A DNA stretch of 64,000 nt from Lutjanus erythropterus (lineage: Eukaryota; Chordata; Actinopteri; Lutjaniformes; Lutjanidae). Each line of letters opens with the position of its first letter. The stretch's first letter is position 1. The position numbers and the translations under genes are program-made. Positions 33,891 to 46,065 of this stretch are shown piece by piece. A model generated the notes under the pieces. It was not told the origin of the DNA. It saw only the letters and a program-made list of their open reading frames with translations, and did no database searches. The DNA lies in the NCBI GenBank assembly GCA_020091685.1, contig CM034607.1:28854645-28918644 (forward strand), in the 5' to 3' direction.

Positions 33891-34902
33891 CCTTGGGGAG
33901 ACCAGCCTCTCACTTTGAAAACCTCTGCTGCAGATTAATGCTGCAAACAAAACTATATATTTACTGGACAGTAGGCGAGCTACATTTTGTGATTTTTGGC
34001 GCATTAAACGCTCCGCACGCTGATCAAACAGCTTATCAGTTAGAAAGCCTGGCTTGCTTCTCTGCAGGGTCAGAGATCACAGCATGTTTTATATCCATAT
34101 TAATAAGCACTAAAATGGGCTGTAATCTCAAGCCCACCCATGGAGCATTACAGCTATCAGATTATTTTGTATTGCTTGTTTATCTCCTTCTGTGTAGCGA
34201 CTTGCTAGCAATACTGCATTGTGACTGCCCTCTCAAAAAATTTGTCGTTGAAGTGGTGGAAGCTATTTAAAGTGATGGAACAAAGGAAATTTAAACCCTG
34301 CGTGAAGCTCTGGCAGGTTTGCTGCAGGTCGCAGGAGCACTGAAACTATAGGAGTGTAACCGGTGTGTTGTCTGCGTTGTGAAGAAGCACAGACTGTGGA
34401 TATCTTATTTCTGACAGCTGAGAGCGAGAAGCAAAAGCAAAATCCTCCGTCAACTGCGGCCATACTACTCGAGCCCTTCTCCCATGAAGTACAGCAGCAA
34501 AAGGGAGAGAGTCACGTCGCATTAAGTACAGTACAATAACACACAGAGAGAAACATACCCGACAGCAAGAGGTAAAAACATTATCCTTCATCATTTTCAA
34601 CCTCATAACTTGAGCCCCTACACGAATGACGTGACACAGGAATGTGTTAGCATATTACACAATAAGTTTAGGCTGAAAAGTAAACTTATAAACGTAGCAG
34701 CAGAAATTACTACGAGAGCAATGCTGCTTACCTCTCCCATGGAGTACAACAGCAAAAGGGAAGAGGTAAGATGGGAGACACCGCTTCACAGGACGGGGGA
34801 TGCCCAAAAGTCTCAACAACTTTCCACATATTGACTATTACACTAAATATTACAAATGTACATTTGACTTTATTGCCCATATTACTGCAGTATAATTGAC
34901 CC
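33891..34902. other. Non-coding; includes a short direct duplication
   Basis: The segments at 34474-34512 and 34731-34767 share CTCCCATG.AGTACA.CAGCAAAAGGGA, about 40 bp repeated 256 bp apart. No exon was seen. The 125-codon frame at 33893-34270 is unsupported. Confidence 0.35.
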
Positions 34903-34992
34903 TGTTATAGGGGCGTGTGATGGTCCATCCTCTGTCTTTGTGTACCCAGACACTGGGTGGGTCGTCATAAAAAGGGCCGCTCTCCCCAGACT

Positions 34993-34993
<1 letters not shown>

Positions 34994-35060
<67 letters not shown>
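34994..35060 (+). repeat. (CT)33 microsatellite
   Basis: Uninterrupted CT run of 67 bp. Confidence 0.97.
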
Positions 35061-35062
<2 letters not shown>

Positions 35063-35137
35063 CTGGGCTGCTACAACTAGCCCTCGTGGCCTTTTCACCA
35101 TTTTAGTTCAGGTTTGCACTCCTGCCTCACCATTCAT

Positions 35138-35156
35138 ACACACACACACACACACA
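35138..35156 (+). repeat. (AC)9 microsatellite
   Basis: Short AC run. Confidence 0.9.
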
Positions 35157-35285
35157 TTTATCCACTCACACATGCATTACATCACTGATTACAGATACAT
35201 CCCATCTCTCACTCTATTTCTTTGGGTTTTCCAGTAAAATATCTAAACTATTGACTTCACCGTGTGTGTGTACCAGAACATAACA

Positions 35286-37121
35286 TAATATTTTAACAAT
35301 GACAAGCACCGCACTGTTGACGAGTCCTCCAGTGTTAGTTAAACTTTTAATAACTCTGTCAATTGTCTGTCAAAGTAAAGCGAAGCCAGTCGAAGTTAGA
35401 GTTCAGTCACTGCCAGATTCTGTTCCCTTATTTCTCAATTTCACCGTCTACTTCTTCTGAAAGATTATTAATGATTTCTTAGACTCTAACTCACTGGGCG
35501 AACATCAGTATTCATTTTAGCTCCATGTAAAGTGAATAAATGTGAAAAGGGCAGTGGGAATGTGCAGATGACATATCATGGTCATTTTATGATTGTATAT
35601 TGTATATATTAGAGCTGGGACAATAAACTTATCTCCCGACCCGATACTCACAATGCTTGAGTGCCGATTTGACAAGTATCGTCAAGTTTGTCTCAACAGT
35701 AAAATGGATCAGTTTATTAAGAAAATATTATCGTGATAGTGATGCTAATTTCCATTAGCACACCAATGGGAATTCCCATTATGTGTTAGCATCAAGCTAA
35801 AAGGTCAAGCTTTAGTTATTAATATGTTTAAAAAAATCAATTTAGAAACTAAATTAAATTACATTTAATTAATTAAAAACAATCATGACACTAAAGAGGC
35901 TTGATTTTTGTTTCCCTCCCTCCCTCCGGTAAATATATTACACATTTCTTCATTAACTGTAAAAGGTCACCTCATAAGTGTTTCTCTCATTTTTTTTTCC
36001 ACTGAAAAAGGTTTAGTTTTTAGATTTTCTCCCTGGGAACTTGATTAGCTCATTCATTAATGTCGACTTGTCGAAGCTGTCAAATTAATTGTGACACCTT
36101 CATATAATTAGATAAAAAAATTACATCACAGAGGAGATGATTAACAGCCTGCATCTTACATAAGTGATAAGAATTATGATAACACTTCCCACAAACACCT
36201 GTTTCCCATCATAAAGGATGTTCCCTCCTCTGCATGTGTGTTTTCTTTCCCTTTTCGTTTCACTGCGATCCTGGAACTTCCACTGCGAGAACTTCCCACC
36301 CGCAGCCGTTGTGGGGAAACTCTGAAAGCATTAACAACATTTATGCTGAAAAGTTGCGATCTCAGAAGTAATTTTAAAGATTAATTGATGTTCGAAAGCT
36401 CATTCACAGTTTTGGCAATCTCTGTCTGGCAATTTCTAATGGAGCCAACTTTTTTTTTTTTTTTTAATCTGAGCAGATCTTATTTCACTTTTATGAAGGA
36501 TGGTAATGAGTATTTCTTATCCATTACATTTATGTGATTTAAATAAAAGAGACTGTTAACAGAGAGCATGGGACTTCCTAGTTCATTTAACCTTAAATGA
36601 CCCAGAACGAGCCTCACTCCCACTGAGGCACCGAGGTCCCAGAATGGGCATGACAGACACTGATGACTTCCAGGCACAGGCTCAGTTTATCCCCACGCCG
36701 CTAATGCTTCTGCCCCCACCTACACCCTATTAGCAAGAGTTTGAGAGCTTTTTTTTTTTTAAATGAAATACGTAGATGTGGAGAGAAGAGAGCGATTAAA
36801 GGGACTTTTATCTGTAATCAACAAACCCAGGAGGGAAGTCCGCAGTTGTGACCTCTGCCCGGACCTGCACGGGGTTAAGCCCTCTTAGGCCATCATGACG
36901 CGTTATGAAACGCCATTGATTTGGTTGAGTGGGATCAACTGGAGGTAAAAACTTACACAGCAGCAGCATTTAAAAAAAATGTTTTAAATCTATAAATAGG
37001 TATTGAAAGAGAAAATGATGGAGACGACCAAAACAAAAAAGAAAAGAAAGAAAGGATGACGTGACTGATGTCTGTGTGTCACTGGGGGCTCGTTTTGAGT
37101 GAGTTGAGTGCAAATGTGGAA
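35286..37121. other. Non-coding; partly repeat-free and AT-rich
   Basis: 36040-36200 has many ATTAAT/ATAATTAG words (for example TCATTCATTAATGTCGAC, CAAATTAATTGTGACACC) and no repeat, so it is a candidate conserved element. T runs lie at 36450-36464 and 36751-36760. 35610-35710 resembles a degraded 'GGGACAATA...GATAC' repeat. Confidence 0.3.
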
Positions 37122-37122
37122 G

Positions 37123-37176
<54 letters not shown>
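37122..37176 (+). repeat. (TG)n microsatellite, about 55 bp
   Basis: TG run with one CG interruption at 37129-37130 and a CGC end. Confidence 0.95.
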
Positions 37177-37177
<1 letters not shown>

Positions 37178-37857
37178 AGATACATGCTCAAGGCAGTACT
37201 TATTCAACAGTATGAAAACAAGTCAGAACATGGTTACATGGTTCACCTGTCCTGGCAGAGCTGTTACACAATCCCTGCTAAGTTAAAGACACATCACAGT
37301 GAAGCAGAATAAAAACGACCCTGGACCTCTGCTGATACTTTCATAATATATGATTTTTATTTAATTAGGGTCCGCGTTGTCTGTGTTAAAATAAAAATTT
37401 GTGCGATCTTGCGGCAGTAACTGCCACTCCTTGCATTGTGCACTGTCATAGGTTATTTGTTTTTCAGGTGAATTTGTCATACTTATGACCGCGCCCACAG
37501 AGGAATCAGACGATACCTTTCAATGAGGTATTGTTTATTGTGTTAATACAAAGACTTACTTTGACTCAGTGATGTGGTAACATGTTTTCTTAAGTGGAAA
37601 TTTTTCTGATCGCTTCAGGTTCATTAGTTGTGACATACCCCAGTGTTTTTTTAATCCCCGTTTTTGTTGTTCTCGTTCTTCTTGTTGATCCTAAACCCGA
37701 TGATGAAAGGTCAAATGACTTAAACCGCTTGAATGGCAGGTAAAATGTGAACTTGACTTCCAATGGCTGTTAGATGTTAAATGTCTTGCAAGAAGACACT
37801 TAAACTGGAGTGAGATTTACTGTAATTTCTGATTAAACCGTGTCCTCAGAGCCCCTG
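37177..37857. other. Non-coding; nothing recognised
   Basis: No feature assigned. Confidence 0.3.
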
Positions 37858-37999
37858 TTTCCACTTTTTATGCCGAGCTAAGCTAACTGGTTTGCTGGCT
37901 GGTGGGAGTTTCATATTTGGTGTCCAGATATGAAAGTGGTATTGATCTTCTCATCTAACTAAATAAAGAGAAATCCCCCAAACAGAGCCACTCCTTTAA
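37858..37999. mobile_element. 'GCTTAGC' MITE, right-end fragment
   Basis: TTTATGCCGAGCTAAGCTAACTGG, then GATATGAAAGTGGTATTGATCTTCTCATC, ending GCCACTCCTTTAA: the right arm of the family seen complete at 47588-48973. Confidence 0.65.
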
Positions 38000-38089
38000 C
38001 TTTGGTGAACTTTTACACACGATTTTATACCAGGAGACCCACTGAAAATAATTCTTTTTATGACTGACCCTGTAGGGCTCGGTAAAAAT

Positions 38090-38175
38090 TACAGTTCCAG
38101 TACAGTAACAAAGTACATTTATGTGAGTACTGCATTTTTTTTGAGTATCTGTACTTTACTAGTATTTGCGAGTAT
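38090..38175 (+). repeat. Fragment of the 'AAGTACATTTA' interspersed repeat
   Basis: CAAAGTACATTTATGTGAGTACTGCATTTT then GTATCTGTACTTTACTAGTATTTGC matches the left part of a common fish repeat; its right part is at 23810-24015. Confidence 0.6.
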
Positions 38176-39502
38176 TTGTTTTTTTTTAAACTTATGACTT
38201 TCACAAAACTTAAAACAACATGAAAGTCTCTCTCTTGAGCCAGTAGTTTGGTTTTTCAGTTCTGGGCTTCTGTAGAAATATGGCCGTTGCTCATTATAAG
38301 GTAAAGAAAAGACAATGATTCTTATGTTCAGGTGATTATATGCAAATGAAAACATTCTTATATTCTGCCAATAAATCCCCATAAATCTGAACTTTTAAAG
38401 GTATCAAGTGCCGATACGTGACCCTGCAGGGAGCAAAATGAAAATAAAGAGTCCAAAATAAATGAAGCTACCATAATATCTGTGTCTCATGACCTGATGA
38501 AGTGATTAGTCACTACAACACCACACTTCCAGACCCACCTATTTCATACACACACGTGAATTAATTTCCTCATGCCTCTCTCAGATGTTACTTGGCAGTC
38601 CACACTCTCTGCTCCAGACAGCAGGCTCGGCCGCAGCGAGATCCTCAATCCATTAATGGCAGATCACCAGCAAGGCAGGTCTAACAAAGCTTCATAGTAC
38701 CCACTACCCCACTGGCCAACATGGACGCTGCGATTAATCCTGCACTAATACGATTTTTCACTGGAACAGTGAAATTTGCCAACAGCGATGGGCCGATTTA
38801 GAGCACCCGACTGAGCTGAGCCCCTCATATATCCTGAGATGAACATAGCTTACTGTACGTTCACTAATGCCTCCTCGATGCCCATTGGTCGAAATCCAAA
38901 TGAGGGCACATCATCCCGGATAGTATCCATATGTATCAGCATACCAGAGGTCCAGGCGAGGCTGTAAACAGACCATCCAGCTGTTGTGCCAGTTGTGTGG
39001 TAAACACAGCAAGGATTAGCTCCGGCTTTTAAGCCAGGAGATAATGATTCGAAATGGCCCGAGGTCAGAGGTCGATTGCATGTGTCCCGTTGTGTGAGCG
39101 GTATAATACGCTCCCTGTGTATCCTGTCTGCATGCAGAAATAGAGGGACCTCTGGTCGGGGTCGGCGCCTCAGCGTCCGCCGTCACACCACAACTGCCAG
39201 GCTCGGATGGACATTTTGGAAGCATGAAAATTATAAACTAATGCATACGGTGCAGGTCAAAGACGCACACACAAACCCACACATGCATCATTTTTTTTGC
39301 TATGGCGACGGCGCATGTAGATGCCGCCTTCAGTTTTCGCTAACTTTCTCCTTTAATCTGTTATTTTTCAGCCTTATTATTGAAACTAGACGCTGTCAAG
39401 CCTTCAGTTAGAGAGGAGACAGAGAGGAGGAGGTGAGTCATGCCGGCCAAAGTTCAGGAATCGGGAAAATGAAACTGACAAAATGAGGCTCAGACTGGCC
39501 AG
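38176..39502. other. Largely repeat-free; candidate conserved non-coding block 38580-39230
   Basis: 38580-39230 is unusually complex, with no simple sequence or recognised transposon and balanced GC. Words such as CGATTAATCCTGCACTAATACG and GGAGATAATGATTCGAAATGG are seen. No splice-bounded open frame was recognised; the short frames at 39016-39225 and 39076-39411 overlap in opposite orientation. Confidence 0.3.
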
Positions 39503-39620
39503 TAGAGGTGTCGCAAGTCTCCAAACCAATGATTTTACTTTCAATTTTAAGGTCACGATTTGATTCGATTTTTGATAGCTATTTTGCACTTAGATTAGAT
39601 TTGTTACATTATAGAGTCTT
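39503..39620 (+). repeat. 'GTGTCGCAAGTCTCCAAA...GATTCGATTTTTGATA' repeat fragment
   Basis: The order of motifs matches a common fish repeat whose consensus combines a GTGTCGCGAT start with TTTGATTCGATTTTCGAT. Limits approximate. Confidence 0.5.
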
Positions 39621-39966
39621 GGTTTGTAAAGATGAACGGATGATTGGTTTTATACCCTGCCGACTGTCATTTACATTTTCATTTCATTTATAATTCTTCT
39701 TTAAAAACATAGAAAAGAACACCTTCAGGCCACCAGTAAGCTTTGTTGTGTCGTCTTTGAAGTGTTGTTTTGATTTATTTTTTTCTCCAGACATGTGACA
39801 GACGCGCACAAGAAGGGCGGGGAAGGAGAGGACAAAAAATGATGGAAGAATCGCAGATCCGCTTTTGATTTCCACCCCTTTAGCTCTTTTGATTTAGAAT
39901 TGAAATCGTGACGCACACGCCGGCCAAGCGACGGGAAACCAGAGGCTCTTTGAGCCCACATCTTAC

Positions 39967-40053
39967 AGAGACCTGCTCCACCACATCCCTGATCAAGGTG
40001 TTGCACTTGATGGGCGGATTGTACTGCGAGCTGACAGGACGCGTCTCCGGCAG
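39967..40053 (-). CDS. Weak candidate exon, unknown protein
   Basis: Minus strand, the frame reads LPETRPVSSQYNPPIKCN then TLIRDVVEQVS, followed directly by GTAAGATG, a good splice donor. Codons are GC-rich with varied residues, unlike the surrounding AT-rich shadows. The frame is open from 40083 to a stop at 39880, so it does not depend on the donor. Against it: the candidate acceptor ACATCGGGAG lacks a pyrimidine tract, I recognise no domain, and no partner exon was found nearby. It could be an exon of an unidentified gene, a fossil transposon or chance. Confidence 0.15.
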
Positions 40054-40537
40054 ACTCCCGATGTGACAATGTCGACCATAATATCATCATTATCCCACTG
40101 CCTACATCCAACCTGATTAAAATTCAAAATATGCACTATAGAGTTATTTCCTGGGTGTATACATATACTTGCGTAATTAACTGCACATATTGTCTTATTT
40201 TCTTTAGTTTTTATCCTGAATTTAATTAATTATCTGCATATATGTTGTTGTATAATGTTAAGAAAAGACTGCGATACCTTGAATTTCTCCTTTTGATGTG
40301 AGAGAAAGGCTGAAAGTGTCCTTACAGGCACTCTGGACTAAACCTCTGGATGAAATATAATTCACATCAGGTCAAAGGAGGTCTTAAAGGCATAAAGGAC
40401 ATTAATGAGTGTACTAATATATAAGTACAGCTCACCCCATTAAGGTCAACTGATGAATATGGCCTTAACTCCCCTCGAATATTAAATACTGTTGCACAAT
40501 ATCGACAGACCGGAAAGAATAATCTCTCTCCACACTG

Positions 40538-40559
40538 GCAGCAGCAGCAGCAGCAGCAG
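40538..40559 (+). repeat. (GCA)7 trinucleotide repeat
   Basis: Seven GCA units. The overlapping minus-strand frame (40367-40597) shows them as a cysteine run, which is not a credible protein. Confidence 0.9.
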
Positions 40560-40827
40560 TTATTCAATATATTCATAGTAAAATGACTCTGGTCCACAAC
40601 TCTGAGAAATCCATACAGGGATATAATGGACCTCTGGAGTTCAAAGCTGGCAAAAGCTGAAGCGATTGTTGATGATGGAAAGCAGAATTTTGTTCCAGAA
40701 TAAGACGTGTGCAGGCTACTTTCTTATATAATAGTTCAAAATGAAATCATGTTAGAGGTTTAAAAGGATTAGGTTCACAAACTGATATCGTTCACTGACT
40801 ACATCTTGATAGTATAGCGACAGTAGC
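40560..40827. other. Non-coding; nothing recognised
   Basis: No feature assigned. Confidence 0.3.
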
Positions 40828-41405
40828 AGTGGTCTGATGGATGGGGGCAAAAAATAATATAAAAATGTCATCAGTGCACAGAAACTTTGTGATGACTTTA
40901 TCATTCGTCCACTCAGATGGAAGTCTGGAGGAGACATGAGGGCAGACTAGACAGCACTTTATCATGTTTTGTCCACTCAAAGAGCAGTCTAAAGGGCACT
41001 TTACCCATTTTCTCCACTGGAAGGGCACTTTAGATGGCACTTTATCCTGTTTTGTCCACTGGCAGAGCAGTTTCAAGGGCAGTTTATCACATTTTGTTCA
41101 TTGGAAGGGCACTATAGAGGGTACTTTATCATATTTTCTGCACTGGAGGGACACTTTAGAGGGCACTTTATCCTGTTTTGCCCATTGGAGGAGCACTTTA
41201 GAGGGCACTTTATCATATTTTCTGCACTTGAAGGGCACTTTTAACGACCCTTTATCATGTTTTGTCTGCTGGCAGGGCACTTTCAAGGACAGTTTGTCAC
41301 AGTTTGTCCACTGGAAAGGCACTATAGAGGGCACTTTATCGTATTTAGACGGCACTTTAGAGGACACTTAATCCTGTTTTGCCCACTTGAAGGGCACTTT
41401 ATTAT
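40828..41405 (+). repeat. 42-bp minisatellite element, copy 2
   Basis: It begins CAGTGGTCTGATGGATGGGGGCAAAA, similar to copy 1's CAGTGGTGGACTCAG start and GGGGGCAAAA. About eleven 42-bp units (40935-41405) follow. They translate as a 14-residue periodic frame (HWKGTLEGTLS-type) open for 135 codons on the + strand. The minus strand is also open, which argues against coding. Confidence 0.82.
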
Positions 41406-42769
41406 TTGTCTTGGACAAATTTACCAACATTAACCATGTTTTATATACCATAGGTGCATCCAAGAAGGCAGTTTTGCTGCTTTTCTTCCAACATGCTGAT
41501 CTCCCCCACCGCTTCCCTTCAGTCTTGTGCACAACAGTCTGCAGTTAGCAGCATTTAGAGCTGTTATATTAGAGCTGCACTACCCATATCACCTTAACAC
41601 TGACAAAATCCATTCCAATCTATCCTCACTGCCTGTCAGGACTTAACTTCATCTCAGTATTCTGGTCTTTAGAAGGAAATTTGTTTTCTGAATACCGTCA
41701 GCTCAGCCTCAGATTGAACTGCCTGTTGAATTTCTGCTGCCGGTTCAAACCGTCAAGTTCAATCAGTCAGTTACAAAACCAGGCCCACATAAGTCCCGCT
41801 TTCGCTCAGCAACCACCTGCGATTGTTTTTGTGTGTCTGTCATCTTGTAATTTTCGTCATTGGTGAGGCGCTTCAATGCAGAAAGCTCCTGATTCGGTGG
41901 TGATTCAGCGCTCTCTGTTCAGCTTGAGGGTTTAATGATTCGTTTGTTTGTTTACTCAACACCTTTAGAATTCTAAGAAGGGTCGATCATCTCTTCCCAA
42001 AACAACCTCAGCTCAAGGTCCACTTACTACTTACTTTCTTTTTCCATCTGTGGATGGAGCGGCCCCGGTTGCCAGGGAGACGGATCTGTTGATATGCTAG
42101 CTCGGTTGATAGGATTTTGTCAATATCACTTTGTCCATGTTAATGTCAGTTTTTGACCTTTGTAGTTTAACAAAAGTCCATCCAGAGACATCGCCATGGT
42201 GAGGATCACGTGCACGGGAAAGGATGAAAGAGAACTTTTTTCCTACCTCTTTATAAAGAGATGTATTTATTTAGAGTAACTGTATTTAATTGTGAACAAC
42301 ACCCACACGTCCTCTACCAATACCAACCATTTTTTAAAATTCACAATCAGCCCAGGTGTGAGACGAATAATGTAACGGTTGAATAAATCGACGTAACTAT
42401 CTGTATGATTTTACTGTTGTGACATGGTGTTGCTTTCAGGTCATTTTTAATGAAAGCAAACACAGCGAGCGGTCGTGCGTAACATCACTGCGCTGTGGTG
42501 CGGCACTTCTCAAAAGCTCCGGATTTATAGGGTTAGGGTTTCAGTCCTGCTGCCTTTAGGCGCCGCAGGGATTTCATGAACTTTCCTGTTTTAACCATAT
42601 TTAACATGTTGCTCATTCCCACTAATTTCAGATGCACCTGAAGTCATTTTGTTCTGGAACCAGGCCTGTTGGTAGGTGTGCTAAGCACTGAAATCATCTG
42701 ATTTATCATTTTAATTTATGCTGATGAAACTGCCTGTGGTGTCTGCATAAGCACATATGTGTGCATGTG
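41406..42769. other. Non-coding; nothing recognised
   Basis: No repeat or exon assigned. Short frames are unsupported. Confidence 0.3.
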
Positions 42770-42965
42770 CATGGTCATACTGTACACTTAAGTGCCCTGG
42801 TTTGTTGATTTGAAACCCATGCACACATTATTCATAACATGCATGCATAACATAAACATTAGCATTGTTACTGTGACTGTTAGCATGCTGACATTAGCAT
42901 TGAACTCAGACCTCTGTTGTGCATAAGCACAGCTTCAGAGAGCTGCTAGCAATGCTGTACTTAGG
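42770..42965 (+). repeat. 'TTAGCATGCTGACATTAGCATT' interspersed repeat
   Basis: GTTAGCATGCTGACATTAGC, AAGCACAGCTTCAGAGAGCTGCTAGCAATGCTGT: another part of the family annotated at 28440-29310. Confidence 0.6.
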
Positions 42966-43829
42966 TGAGTTATTTGCGTGTTTTTATGAACCTCAGGAGG
43001 ATCAGGAACTACATTATCATAATTTAGTGTGAGTCCTACAAACAATAACAGAGTCATTAAATTGTCAAACTCAGATCATGTCTGGCTCCAAAAGGTGCAT
43101 GACATATAAGAGTGCACCTCTTCAACAGCGCTGATAAATAGAGGAACAGATGAGCTCTTTGTCAACTCTGTCATGTCCAGTCACTTTCCTACAGAAAAAC
43201 CTGTTCAACAGACGCGACTTGTCTCGCACTCGGCTCACACAAACAGCGTTCCCTGCACAAACATGTTTCTTTTTAAAGAGTCTCCCAGTCCCCCGAGGAG
43301 ACAGTAAGTGAGCATGCATATTCATGTGCATGTATTGTCATGTTACAACTACAGACACTAACCCTCACCCGAGTGAATCGCTAAGGGCTTCTACACGCCA
43401 ACAAACACAAATGCATGATGCATCGTGGTGATGATGCACAGGAGGCCATGCAGAAAGATAGATTTCGACAATAATGGATGTGCAGTGCCAGCAGGAGAAT
43501 GTAGCCTGTTTAAGAATGATAGCTGAAAGCCAAGCCATTTTAGGAGGGGGGGGGGTAGATCCATAATGCAAAAATCCCAAGGGCCAGCACCTGCCTGCTT
43601 ATACAGGCAAGAACTCACACGTTTCTTTCCCTCACACACACACACAGCATGCAGGGCCAGTGGAGGCTGTTGCTGCGGTGGTGTGAGGTGCAGAGTGGGG
43701 CCCCTCTTGGGCAGAGGGTCTTTGTTCCTCTTTCATGGGCTCTGCTTCCCTCTGATGATGGGCCCATTGTCCGTGCTTCCAGTGGACCTGCACCATTCAG
43801 GCCTGCTGATAAAGCCCCCTTTCACAAAA
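42966..43829. other. Non-coding; GC-richer patch 43560-43830
   Basis: 43640-43830 has higher GC and overlapping open frames (43566-43877, 43649-43885), but no splice sites or recognised protein. A G9 run lies near 43548-43556 and a short CA run at 43631-43645. Confidence 0.3.
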
Positions 43830-44060
43830 CCAAAGCATGGGGAACAAGGAGGGAAAGAGGGAGAAAGGCGAGAGTAAGGCAGTGATGGAAGTGTGGAAAG
43901 GCAAAGGAGATAGGAAGGAGAAGAAGCAAAGAGGGTTAAAGGCAGGAAAGAAAGGGTTGTGATGGAAGAGAGAGTTCTGGAAGGGTGAGCAGGACTTGTG
44001 AGATTTTTAGAAGCTGGACTGAAAAAAAAAAACAGAGTTAGAAGAAGAAAAGAACAAAAG
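43830..44060 (+). repeat. GA-rich purine tract
   Basis: About 230 bp almost wholly purine on the + strand (GGGAAAGAGGGAGAAAGGCG, AGAAGAAAAGAACAAAAG). Low complexity. Confidence 0.75.
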
Positions 44061-45214
44061 AATAACTGGATTGGAGGAGTATTTCAAAGTGGATGAAAAA
44101 AATGAAAGCTTTCACTCTGAGATTAGCCATCAGGCGAACAGAAGCTCTTGTCTCTCCAGTTGTTTCCAGCCTGTTAGATCACATACTGTGCAGTCAAAAC
44201 CCGCACATATCCAGTGTGCATTGCATGACCCTGAACGTTTTTTTCCATCACTGCAGTCTCTCTGAACTTTGAGGAAAGCTGTATGCCACCCTTAATGAGA
44301 GCTAACATCAGCGCTTGACTCGCAATACTCTTGGCTGCTGTTCAGCAAAACACCGCTTACGTAATTATGCAGATTTATTTATTTATTGTGTGTAACCATG
44401 CGACTGAACCAAACATGCCCTTTTTTTGCCCAGAAAAGCAGGGAAGGCGGAGTAGGAGAGGGCAAAAAAAAAAAAAGTGACCGCTGTCGCTGTCATGCAG
44501 AGCCGGAGGGGATGCTGCTGAGAATGTCACACAGCGTTCGGTCATACCAGCAGGGTTTGGCCTTGAGGCAGCCTCTCCCCTTTCTCCTCCGCAGGATTAG
44601 AGGGGTGAGCGGTGAGCACTCATCATGGTCATGCGTTTTTCACCAGCTCGCTACACACATGCACACGGGGAAAACGCACAAGCAGAAAGCAAGCAGAAGT
44701 GGTAAACAGTAGCCAAGTGCTACTGGAAGACATGGATTGGGGCCACAGGCCATCGAAGGACAAGGAAAGAGCGAGACAGCTGGTCACCTCAGATGGTTAA
44801 TGATCCAGTCGCCTTTCACTCCGACTGAAAAGCAAGAGACCAGAAATAACAGACGTGGGCCGTGAAAGATATTAAAGCAGATTTTCTCCCTCGGATTTAA
44901 TGAGATCTTTCACCCATCGCGATCTTTCTACCAAGAAGTCCATTAATCTGCCCTGAAAAGTCATAATCTAAAAATAGCCGTCCTAACGATGTGTCAAACA
45001 GATTCTGTGCACTATTTTTGGATAAAGCCTCATGACGTGATGCATTGCAGCGGAGGTGGTCATCATAACATAATCTGTACTGAGCCCGTCCACAATTTTC
45101 ATATCAGAATGGCTCTGAATGAATGTCGGAACGGCTTGAACCGAGGCGTCGCACATTAATGCTTCCATCTGGCTACACAAACACACTCTTTGTGTATGAA
45201 ATGAAAGGAGCCAG
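44061..45214. other. Non-coding; nothing recognised
   Basis: A run at 44465-44476. No exon or known repeat; 44780-45180 is repeat-free. Confidence 0.3.
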
Positions 45215-46065
45215 TTAACACATAACGTTCCCATAACATTCCAGGAACGTTCCTTACAGTCCTCTCTTTAGTGACCCTCTCACAAAGAAACAATGTTCTG
45301 GACACACGACCATAATATTAGTTTTATGTAAACTTACTATTATAACTTCACTAAGGGGAAATTTTCAAGTACCCCTCCTGGAACGTTCAACTAACCTTCC
45401 AAGAACATTCATGGAACGTAACAATAATGTTAGCGCGTTTTAACATCTCAAGGGGAAACATCCAAATAACCTTCCCGGAACGCTGCCGTGACGTTCCTTA
45501 CAGGTACCTATTCAGTACTCCCACAAATGTTGTAGTTTAAAGAAACAATCCCAGAACGTTCTAATAACCACATGATGGAACGTCAATAAACCTTCCTAGA
45601 ATATTCTGTGAACGTATCCGTAACGTTACTGTGACATCAGAAAAATACGTTTTAAATCAGGCCACGTTCAAGTACCTTTCCTTCCTGGAATGTTCAGCTA
45701 ACCTTTAAAGAATGTTATAACAATAATATTAGTTTTAAAATGAAACATTTTAACATCTACAGAACATTAAAGGGGGAACTTTCAAGTAACATTGCTGGAA
45801 CATTTAACTAACTTTCCCAGAATGTTCCAGAAAGATTATTATAATGTTAGTTTTATGGACACTTATTATTTTAACTTCATTAAGGTAAAATGTTCAAGCT
45901 AACCTTCTAAGAATGTTCTGATAATGTGTCAAAAATCAACTAACCGTCCCTGAAAATTCAGGTAACAACAACAACAATAACATTGGTTTTACATCAGAAG
46001 AACTTGCTGTTGAAACATGCAGGGAATGTTTTGTAGGAATATTGAATCAATGCTCCCCGAACCGA
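45215..46065 (+). repeat. Diverged 'GGAACGTTC' tandem repeat
   Basis: Units of roughly 110-150 bp recur: AATAATGTTAGTTTTATG, a TATTATTTTAACTTCATTAAGG segment, TTCAAGTAACCTTCC, then GGAACGTTCAACTAACCTTCC. TAAT.TTAG blocks start near 45324, 45424, 45723, 45841 and 45973. GAACGTTC is itself palindromic. No frame is open across the array. Confidence 0.65.

Larger units (their letters stand above)
34903..35285 (+). mobile_element. Possible solo LTR
   Basis: The segment starts TGTTATAGGGGCG and ends CAGAACATAACA, giving TGTTAT...ATAACA terminal inverts around 383 bp. It contains a TATA-like CATAAAAAGGGCC (34968-34980) and a large (CT)n. No 5-bp target duplication is visible (GACCC versus TAATA), and no retroviral internal region adjoins it, so this is tentative. 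Confidence 0.25.

Noticed and set aside
43566-43885. GC-richer overlapping frames as an exon
   Set aside because: No splice acceptor/donor pair in a consistent frame and no family resemblance.
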